Source of the DNA: Caldilineae bacterium
GTDB taxonomy: Bacteria; Chloroflexota; Anaerolineae; Epilineales; Epilineaceae
Length of the DNA stretch: 32,894 nucleotides
Assembly (NCBI GenBank): GCA_020634625.1
Contig: JACKBJ010000025.1
Span: 1 to 32,894, forward strand
Reading direction: 5' to 3'
Of the stretch, positions 8,495-16,500 are shown piece after piece. Every line of letters starts with the position of its first letter. Within the stretch, counting starts at the first letter, position 1. The translations under genes were made by a program, and so were the position numbers. The notes under the pieces are model-generated. The model did no database searches. It worked only from the letters and a program-made list of their open reading frames with translations, and had not been told where the DNA came from.

Positions 8495-11400
8495 TCAGCA
8501 ACCAGAACCGGTGGAGGACAGGGACGCACTGCCAACCACCACCACCCGGACACCGTTGGTGGGGTCGCGGCTGGCCAGAGAACAGGTGTAACGGGCGGGC
8601 GCCAGGGAGTTCGCACGAACGTTGCGCCACGACGCGCCGCGCAACACCCGCATCATGTCGGCCGCTGCCTCGGACACCTCCCGACCGTCGTCGGCATCGT
8701 AGGGATAAGGGAACTCGGTGTCGTCATAGTCTTGCCCGAAGGCACTAGAGGTCCAATCGATCACGTTGCCGGTCAGGTCGGCTGCCCCCTCCGGAGTGTC
8801 GCCATCCGGAAACACGCCGACCGGTGTCGTCTGCCGGATGTGCGTTTCGACCGAATTGCCTCGCAGATGGTCGAAGGCATCGCCGTAGGCGAAGCGCCGG
8901 CCGGCCGCACCCCTTGCCGCGGCCTCCCACTCGACCTCAGTCGGCAAACGAAAGGCCAGCCCCGACTGTTCCGAGATCCAGCGCAGGTAGGCTCTCGCCT
9001 CGTACCAGCAGATGCCGACCACCGGCTGCGCCGGCCGGTTGAAACGGGCGTCGTGCCAGAGAGCCGGCTCCGTGTGCTGGCCGCCGGGGTAGAGTTCGAC
9101 CAGGTGTGCATCCAATGCCTCTGCGCTCATCGCCAGGCGCTTCTGGCCGCGCTCGTACATCTGCTCGTTCCAGGTGCCGGCGGCCAGCATTTCGTCCATG
9201 ATCTCCGGCCGCTTTCGGCAGCGGGCGACGAACCAGCGAAAGCTGGCATGGATGTCGGCAGCCGTGTTCTCGCCTCGCCGCCAGCCGCGAGCGGCCTCGG
9301 TATCCCACCAACGTTCGTCTTCATAGCCACCGGATTCCTGAAAGCAGGCCCACTCGGCGTTGGTCACCGCGAACTGCCCGATGGCGAAGCTGGCGACTTG
9401 GACCTGGTGGCGCGGCATGTGGTCGGTCCACGTTCGTGAGAAGTCGGCGATCGGCTCGTCGTCCCCAATCGGGTAGGTCCCGCCCGGGATCTCGACCAAG
9501 GGCGGCAGCAGGTACTCGCCGTGCGGCCCGTTCCGACGCTCGAAGCGCGGGTCGCCCAGATCCCCCACCGCGTAGCCGCAGGCGATCCGGTCCCGTAGGT
9601 CGGCCTCGGGGTCGCGGCTGCGCTTCACGAGCGCCCAGCGCAGCTCATCCAGCAGGTCCGCCGGCAGGAGCGGTATCAGTTCCGCCTGCACCGCCGCCCG
9701 ACCGGCCAGCGCCAGGTTGGTCTCCATCACGCTGCGAAGGTAGCTGGCCGGATCCTCGGCCATCGCCACCGCCAGCAGCGTCGTCTCCTCCCAGCCGGTC
9801 TGCGGCAGGGGTGGCAGCGGGTCGGCGGGGTCCAGGCTGTCGATCACCTCGGCCACGCTCGGTCGGATCCGCGCCGCTCGCCACTCAACCCGCACCAGCT
9901 CCGGGTCGGGCTTCTTGGCCAGCTCGCGCGCCGCGAAGTACTCCTGCACCAGCTGGTGGATGTACATTAGCTCGTCGGCCGCCTGGTCCTCGTCCAGCAC
10001 CGCCAGGGCCTGGCCGGCAGCCAGGATGGTCTCGTCGGCCTCCGAGTCGAGCAGCTCCAGCGCGTCGTCCAGGTCGATCCGTACCTGCGAGCCCTCGCCG
10101 TCGTCCTGGCCCGTCTGCATCGCGCGGGCCAGCTGGGCCAGCTTGGGCAAGAGCAGGCCCCGCTCCGGCAAGTCGTGGGCGCCCTGCCACTTCCAGCCCG
10201 TCACCCGCCGCAGGTCGCGGCTGGTCAGGAGCACTCCAGGCTCGAAGAGCGGGCTGCCGCGCTCGATCTCGCGCCGCAGCGCCTGGCGCACGAAGCCGGT
10301 GAAGAGCCCCGAGCGCCCCGTCGGCACCTCGCCGGTGGCATCCACCTGGTCCACCAGCAGCTTCAGGAAGTAGGGCGAGCGCACCACCTCCAGCTGCCGG
10401 CTGCCGGCCAGCCGGTCCCAGACCGCCTCGAAGCGGTCGGGCACGTAGGCGCGCAGGAAGCCCTGCACGGCCGCGTCGTCCATGGGCTCGATGCGCACCT
10501 GCGGCACGCGTAGCTCCGGGGTGGACAGCGGCTGGCCATAGTCCAGGCTGCGGCAGCTGAAGACCACCCGGTTGCCTGGCCGCTCGCTGGTCAGCCGCAC
10601 AAGCCAGTCCTTCCACAGCGCCACGCGCTTGCGAAAGCCTGTCAGACTCTCGGCCTGCATCTCGTTCAGCGCGTCGAGGAGGAGCAGGATGCGGCCTTCG
10701 GCCAATAGCTCGTCCAGGGCCGGCAGGTCCGGGTAGCGCGCCTGCCAGCGCTCGTTCAGCCACTCGCCCGGGTCGGGCGGCGGGTCGCCCGGCCGGGCCG
10801 GCCGGTATTGGTTCAGCTGGATGAAGAAGGTCAGCGGCACGTCGGCGCCGCGCAGGCCTTCCATGGCGACGGTCAGCTCCAGGTGGCGCAGGATGGTGCT
10901 CTTGCCCGAGCCCGGCGCGCCTAGCAGCACGAGGGCCGGGTCGGCCACACCCTCGAGCAGTGCCTCGAGCGACTTGTAACGCTCTTCCTGCGACTGCCAG
11001 CGTCCCTGCGCCGCCTCCTCGCCCTGGTCGATGAGCAGCTCCAGGCCCACGTAGCGGTCGTCCAGCTCGTAGCGCGGGCGGGACCACTCGGCGATGCGGC
11101 CGCGGCGGAAGGCCTCCAGGGCCGGCACGCGTTCGAGCAGCGTGGCCATGGCGCTGCCCAGCGCCAGGGCGTTGCCGGGCGGGGCGCTCTCGGCCAGGCC
11201 GGTCGCGCCGGCGGCGGCCCAGAAGGCCACCTGCTTGGCTTCGGGAGACAGGTTGCGGTACTTGCTGGCGCCCAGCAGGTAGGCCGCCAGGCCCACGTGG
11301 TACTCCACCCAGTCGCCGGGCCGGCTCAGGAGCGTGGCCGCGGCGCGTCGGATGGCCACCAGGCCGACGTGGATCGGACGCAGCGCGGCCTCGTCGGGTC

Positions 11401-13276
11401 CCCGGCCCGGGGCGGCGTGCAGCGTGGTCAGCAGGTCCGCCGCGGCCTGCGGCGGCCGGCCGGCCTCGGCCAGGGCCGCCGGCAGGAGGCGGGTGAGCAC
11501 GCCGGCCTCCAGGCGCAGGAGGTCGTGCAGCACGTGGTCCTCGCGGCTCTGCGCGAAGTCGATCAGGTGCACCGTGCGTGCCTCGGGGTCGACCAGCACG
11601 TTCTCCAGGTTCAGGTCGCCGTGGACGATGCCGACGCGCAGGTCGCGTTCGGCCGCCAGCAGGCGGGGCAGGGCCAGGAGCGGGTTGGGCAGCGTGGCGT
11701 CGGGCTGAGCAGCGGGTTGAGCGGCGGGCGGGGCGACGGGCATGGCGGCGGACACGTCGGCAGACAGGGCCGCACCAGCGGCCGCGGGGGGCCGGTGCAG
11801 CGTCTCGGCGGCCAGGTCGATCGAAGCGCCCAGCGCCTCGCCCAGCGCGCGGGCCATGCTTTCGGCACGGGTGGCGGTGACTTCGCCGGCGATGGGGCTG
11901 GCCACCAGGTCGCCGACGCGCCAGCGCCGGAGATCCGGCACCTGCTCCAGGCGCAGGCGCCAGGCCCGGCCGCCGGCCTCCGCGGCCTCGGGCAGGTTGA
12001 GCGTGAGCGCGTTCGACTCGGGATCGATGGCCTCGACCACGAAGCCGGACAGGGTCACCCGCTGGCCGAGACGCGGCGCGGCGGCGGCCACCGTCTCCGG
12101 GGTCAGCGCGATCGCGTCCGGATTCGAGTCGCCGATTGCGGCATCCGAGCCGCCGTCTGACTCGCCGGTCGGGCCGATGGGGCGGACCACGACATTGACC
12201 GGCAGCAGCCGATCGTAGCTGTCGGCTAAGCGCAGCGTCCGGGGCTCGGACTGGCGCCAGAGGGCGCCCAGGTGGACGAAGAGGCGGCTCTCGAGCACGT
12301 GCACCAGGTCGGCCAGCTCGGCGCGGCCCCAGTAGCGGCGCAGGCTCTCGATGTCGAACTGCTCGCCTCCGACCAGGGCGTAGCGGATGCCGGCGCGGCG
12401 GCCGCCTTCGGCATAGGCCGGCCGGCCCCAGATCTCGGGGATGCCGGAGAGCTTGCCGCGGATGCGGCTCTGGTAGGCCTCGTACTCGCGGGTGACCAAG
12501 CCGGCCGGGGCCAGCTTGACCACCGCCGCCAGCTCCGGCTTGCCGTCGGCATCGTAGGGCGTGACCTTGAAGACCCGGCTGCCGGAGAAGCCGCCGGCCA
12601 GCTCGCCCTCGATGACGACCCTTCGGGCGGCGTTGAAGAGCCTCGACAGGATGGGCTCGGCGCCGGGCGGCAGGTCGAGGGCGGCCGGGTTCTCGACGCG
12701 CACGGCGCCGCCGGTGCGCAGCTCGCCGGTGACGTCGGGCATGCCGGGAGCCAGGATCTGGAAGATGTGCTCGGCGTAGCGCAGGTCCTTGAGGCGGTTC
12801 TCGCCCAGGTCGCGGATGGTGGCCTCGGCCGGCAGCTGCTCGCGCACGATGCGCTCGGTGGCGGCGGTCATGAGGATCTGGCCGCCGTTGGCGGCGCTCT
12901 CGAGGCGGGCGACCCGGTTGACCGGCGCGCCGAAGTAGTCCTGGCCGCGCTCCTGGGTCTCGCCGGTGTGCAGGGCCATGCGGATGCGCATGGGCGGGAA
13001 GCCGGCGCCGAAGGCGGCCCAGTCCTCGCGCATGAAGGCGCGCTGGGTCTCGACGGCGGCCGCGACGGCAGCCGTGGCGGTGTCGAAGGCGGCGCAGAAG
13101 GCGTCGCCGACGACCTTGAAGATGTAGCCGCCGTGGTCCTCGATGATCTCGCGCACCAGCGCATCGTGCCGCTCGAGGGCCGCGGCCATGGCCTTGGGAT
13201 GGTGCTCCCAGCGCTCGGTCGAGCCCTCGATGTCGGTGAAGAGGAAGGTGACGGTGCCGGTCGGGGGCTGGGGCAT
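8495..13276 (-). CDS. Cyclase/APH-like/NACHT/FGE-sulfatase fusion protein (paralogue B)
   Basis: This 1,593-residue protein has the same four-part plan as paralogue A. The class III cyclase (about 1-175) keeps FTDIEGST, FKVVGDAF, DYFG and VNRVARL. The APH-like region follows (FSGSRVFKV, HGDLNLEN near 549, LIDFAQS), here with an extra Ala/Pro-rich linker near 515-540. The NACHT domain has P-loop GAPGSGKST near 785, LLLLDALNE near 863 and HQLVQEYFAARELA. The FGE-sulfatase/C-lectin domain spans about 1250-1593. Cyclase and NACHT parts are very close to A, whereas the lectin part is strongly diverged and carries an insertion. No FGE-type catalytic Cys pair is visible, so the last domain is probably a sensor. 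ATG 13276 follows AGAGGAC. The promoter at 13372-13424 belongs to the shared heptamer-repeat class. I infer a sense-and-signal conflict protein making a cyclic nucleotide; this is untested. Confidence 0.85.
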   Translation of the reverse strand: MPQPPTGTVTFLFTDIEGSTERWEHHPKAMAAALERHDALVREIIEDHGGYIFKVVGDAFCAAFDTATAAVAAAVETQRAFMREDWAAFGAGFPPMRIRMALHTGETQERGQDYFGAPVNRVARLESAANGGQILMTAATERIVREQLPAEATIRDLGENRLKDLRYAEHIFQILAPGMPDVTGELRTGGAVRVENPAALDLPPGAEPILSRLFNAARRVVIEGELAGGFSGSRVFKVTPYDADGKPELAAVVKLAPAGLVTREYEAYQSRIRGKLSGIPEIWGRPAYAEGGRRAGIRYALVGGEQFDIESLRRYWGRAELADLVHVLESRLFVHLGALWRQSEPRTLRLADSYDRLLPVNVVVRPIGPTGESDGGSDAAIGDSNPDAIALTPETVAAAAPRLGQRVTLSGFVVEAIDPESNALTLNLPEAAEAGGRAWRLRLEQVPDLRRWRVGDLVASPIAGEVTATRAESMARALGEALGASIDLAAETLHRPPAAAGAALSADVSAAMPVAPPAAQPAAQPDATLPNPLLALPRLLAAERDLRVGIVHGDLNLENVLVDPEARTVHLIDFAQSREDHVLHDLLRLEAGVLTRLLPAALAEAGRPPQAAADLLTTLHAAPGRGPDEAALRPIHVGLVAIRRAAATLLSRPGDWVEYHVGLAAYLLGASKYRNLSPEAKQVAFWAAAGATGLAESAPPGNALALGSAMATLLERVPALEAFRRGRIAEWSRPRYELDDRYVGLELLIDQGEEAAQGRWQSQEERYKSLEALLEGVADPALVLLGAPGSGKSTILRHLELTVAMEGLRGADVPLTFFIQLNQYRPARPGDPPPDPGEWLNERWQARYPDLPALDELLAEGRILLLLDALNEMQAESLTGFRKRVALWKDWLVRLTSERPGNRVVFSCRSLDYGQPLSTPELRVPQVRIEPMDDAAVQGFLRAYVPDRFEAVWDRLAGSRQLEVVRSPYFLKLLVDQVDATGEVPTGRSGLFTGFVRQALRREIERGSPLFEPGVLLTSRDLRRVTGWKWQGAHDLPERGLLLPKLAQLARAMQTGQDDGEGSQVRIDLDDALELLDSEADETILAAGQALAVLDEDQAADELMYIHQLVQEYFAARELAKKPDPELVRVEWRAARIRPSVAEVIDSLDPADPLPPLPQTGWEETTLLAVAMAEDPASYLRSVMETNLALAGRAAVQAELIPLLPADLLDELRWALVKRSRDPEADLRDRIACGYAVGDLGDPRFERRNGPHGEYLLPPLVEIPGGTYPIGDDEPIADFSRTWTDHMPRHQVQVASFAIGQFAVTNAEWACFQESGGYEDERWWDTEAARGWRRGENTAADIHASFRWFVARCRKRPEIMDEMLAAGTWNEQMYERGQKRLAMSAEALDAHLVELYPGGQHTEPALWHDARFNRPAQPVVGICWYEARAYLRWISEQSGLAFRLPTEVEWEAAARGAAGRRFAYGDAFDHLRGNSVETHIRQTTPVGVFPDGDTPEGAADLTGNVIDWTSSAFGQDYDDTEFPYPYDADDGREVSEAAADMMRVLRGASWRNVRANSLAPARYTCSLASRDPTNGVRVVVVGSASLSSTGSGC
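8540..8640 (-). other. Putative former DGR variable region in paralogue B
   Basis: This is the 3' end of the FGE-sulfatase/C-lectin domain of paralogue B, about residues 1547-1580. It reads RGASW, then 24 residues, then GVRVVVVG. DGR variable regions in this fold usually read RGGSW, about 24 variable residues, then GFRVVV, so frame and length both fit. The variable-looking stretch contains Tyr, Cys, Asn and Ser codons at positions often templated by AAC. No template repeat was found in the 156 bases between this gene and the reverse-transcriptase remnant, so active diversification cannot be claimed. Confidence 0.45.
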
Positions 13277-13371
13277 TGGCGTCCTCTGTCTAGACACGCC
13301 GGTGACACACATGGCGCGGCATGTCGCTGGATGATGCACGCTGCTCGGAGCACCACGACGCTCCCGGCCGG

Positions 13372-13424
13372 AGCATACCAGCATGTCGGCGTCGTGTCCT
13401 GAGCTTGACCTGACTTCGAGTTGA
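13372..13424 (-). promoter_or_regulatory. Direct-repeat operator and promoter, site 2
   Basis: On the minus strand, three heptamers start at 11-bp steps: TCAACTC (13424-13418), TCAGGTC (13413-13407) and TCAGGAC (13402-13396). Exactly 18 bp later is TATGCT (13377-13372), preceded by TGG, which makes an extended -10. The predicted start near 13365 gives a leader of about 90 bases for paralogue B. The layout matches sites 1 and 3 base for base in spacing. Confidence 0.75.
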
Positions 13425-13463
13425 TCGATGTGGAGCTGTCCCGCTCCGACGGATGCTGGCGCC

Positions 13464-13520
13464 GCACGACGCGGACCCGATGCTCGCCGAAGTGGCGAAC
13501 ACCGGGTCCGCGTGTCGTGC
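13464..13520 (-). terminator. Long hairpin after the delta-60 repeat gene
   Basis: GCACGAC plus GCGGACCCG (13464-13479) pairs with CGGGTCCGC (13503-13511) plus GTCGTGC (13514-13520), with a 2-base bulge. An inner stem TCGCC/GGCGA lies in the loop. It starts 18 bases past the stop of the gene at 13538-17779 and sits before the promoter of paralogue B, which fits a terminator insulating the two. No T-tract follows, so termination may need Rho. Confidence 0.6.
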
Positions 13521-13537
13521 TGGGCTTGGGAACTCGG

Positions 13538-16500
13538 TCAGTTCTTGTGGATCTTGATGTTCCCTCCGCCCAGCGCGGTGCACGGGTCGGCGTCGTCGCC
13601 GCTGCTGCCGCAGTGGTTGTCGTAGATCACGCCGTCGCCGGCGTCCTTGTTCCAGATCTTGATGCGGAAGAGGTCTTCGTTGGTGCTGTTGGTGTTGGCG
13701 GCGTCGATGGCGGTCACCATGAAGCCGTAGTTGCCGCCACCGTTGACCGTGCCGGTGCCCTTGTAGGTGGCCTTGTGACCGGAACCGCTGACGACGAGCC
13801 ACATGTAGTCGCCGGTGGACTGGAAGCGAAGGTCGCCGGCCTGGAAGTGGAACTCGGTGTTGCCCTCCGGCTGGGTCTTGCCCGGCTTGTACTTGGCCAC
13901 GAAGCCGAAGGTGGCCTTGCCGGTCAAGTCGGGATCTGCCGCGAAGGCGCCGGCCGGCGAGTCGATCCAGCCGCCGCCGGTGACGAAGCCGCCATCGGCG
14001 TCATAGATGACCACGTACGAGGTTGCGGTCGTCGTCCCCACCCCGGCGTCCTTGTCCTCCACCGTCACCGTCGCTCGATAGACGCCGGGCGCGTCGTAGG
14101 CCAGGCCGGTGCTGCATGTCGAGCCGCTCACGTTCGTGACCACGGCGTCCACCTCGCCATCGCCGTCGCGGTCGAAGCGACAGGTGAAGGGTGCATCCAG
14201 AGCGCCAGCCGCGTCGTTGAAGCTCGCCATCATCTCGAGGCCCGACTGGTTCGCGACATCGATCGGCACGATGGGCACGACCAGCCCGGTCACGTTCGGC
14301 GCGGTGTTCGCCACGACCAGGTCGAAGGCGATCTGATCGGTGCCGCCGCGACCGTCGTCGGCGTCGATGGTGACCGTCTGGCTCTGCGATGGCCCGTCGG
14401 CCGTGTCGAAGCTCCAAGACCAGCTGCCGTCGCCATTGTTGGCGACCGTGCCTACGGAGGCGCTAAGTCCGACGACGTCGCCGTTGGCATCGGTCAGGCT
14501 GCCGCCGTTGCTGGCCGTCTGCCCTTCGTCGACCTGGACCGTCGCGGCCCCCTCGCCCAGACTCGGGGCGAGGTTGGACGTGTCCAGCGTCGCCAGCGCC
14601 GTGTTCGCCAGGCCGGCCACCTGGACCCGCGCCGGAGCGCTGCTGATGCGCGTCACCGTATGTGGGCCAACGGTGTTCGAGGATCCGACCGTCGCGGGGA
14701 TGGCGATCACGCTCGCGGTGCAGATGCCGTTCGACACCACGGTCTCGATGCTGGCCGACGCGGAGTCGTCGATGCAGACGGCGGGCTGCGGCGCGGTTGC
14801 GTCGAAGGGCATCACGATCGTCTTGGTCCCTCCGCCCAGGTCGGCGCCCGACACCGACAGCCGTGCCTCCGACGTCGTCGCGTCGACCACGATCTCGATC
14901 TCGATCGCCGCTGCCGCCGACTCGACCGAGGTGCCGGCCGGGAAGGCCACCTCGACAGATCCCGTGTCGATGGTCGCGCCGGTCTCGGCCGAGCCGCTGG
15001 TGGTGGTGCCGGCGTTGGCCTCGTTGCTCGAGATCGTCACGCTGTTCTCCGGAGTGCTGCCGCCAAAGCTGCTCTCGAAGGCGTCGCCCATCCCGTCGGC
15101 ATCCGCGTCCAGCTGCGGCGGATCGAAGCGGGCGATGCCGAAGCCGCGTGGGCTGCGGAAGTCGAAGGGTGCAGCTACCAGACCGCCGATCAACAGCTGG
15201 CCGTCGGCCTGGACCGCCATGGCGCTGGCGGCTTCGGAGGAGCCGCTATCGCCCGCGACGTCGCCGCGTGCGAGTCCGCCCGCTCCAAAGCTCAAGTCGG
15301 CAGAGCCGTCGGGCAGGAATGCGTAGATGGTGAAGTCGATGGCCGGCTGTGGGTTCGCGATCGAGTAAACGCCGAAGAGCGTCTTGCCGTCGGGCCGTGT
15401 GGCGACGCCGATGCCGACGTCGCGGAGGCCAGCGGCATTCACCGTCAGCCAACCGTCCCCGGAGAAACTCGTGTCCAGGGCACCCGTGGCGCTCAGGCGG
15501 ACGAGCAGGGCGTCCCAGGTCTGGTCGCTCCCGTTGGCGGCATCGGTGCGACCGGCCAGCAGGATGGATCCGCCGGGCCCCATCGCCATGCGCGCGACCG
15601 TGTCGCGCTGGCCGGTCGGATCGACGCTCACGAAGCCGGCTCCCGAGCCGAAGCTGGTGTCCGGCGCGCCTTCGGCGGTCACATGCGCCACGAAGACGTC
15701 GGCCCCGCTCTCGAAGCCGCCGCGGTAGTCCGTGCCCGCCACGAGGATCGAGTTCGCGTCCAGCCAGGCCAGATCGCGCACGTACAGCCAGTCGCCGATG
15801 ACGTGCACGCCATTGTCGTTCGGGTTCGACGCGACGTCGTCCTGCGAGCTGAAGCTCGCGTCGACGGCACCGGTCGCCATGTAGCGCGTCAAGTATTGGG
15901 TGCTGGCCACGATGATCTTGTCGTCGTCCTGGCCCGCCACGGGCTGAAGCAGGACGCCGATGTTGCCTTCGAAGCGGTTGTAGATCGGGTTTGTGTCGAC
16001 GACCCATCCCCCCGTGCCGAAGCTGCCGTCCAGGCTTCCATCCGCGTTGAAGCGCACGATGAGCGGCTGCGTCTCGGTGCCGTCATGCACTCCGCCGACG
16101 GCCACCACCTTGCCGTCAGCCTGGGCGGCAGCCGCCGCGATGTACGAGGAGTTGCCGGGCAGTGCGGGCATGACGAAGGGCGAGATCAGCGTGCCCTGCT
16201 CCACCGGCTGGCCGTCGGTCTCGTAGATCACCAGCGCCACGCGGCTCTTGGCAACGCCGAACTGCCAGATCCGTCCGTTCGGTGCGACCAGGACCGCCTG
16301 GGTGTCCGACACCCTGATCGACGGGTAGGCGAACTGTGCGCCGCCGGTGCCGAAGCTCGGGTCCAGGCTCCCCGGCGAACCGGTGGTCTGCACCCGCGCC
16401 ACGCCGAACCCGCGTGGGCTGAGGTAGTCGAAGGGGGTGATCACCAGCCCGCCGATCAGGAGCTTGCCGTCGGCCTGCACCGCCATCGCGCTGGCCGCCT

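Noticed and set aside
8773..8779. Single TCAGGTC copies inside coding regions (also 18587-18593 and 32802-32808)
   Set aside because: They are isolated, lack 11-bp partners and a -10 box at 18 bp, and lie within conserved codons, so they look like chance matches.
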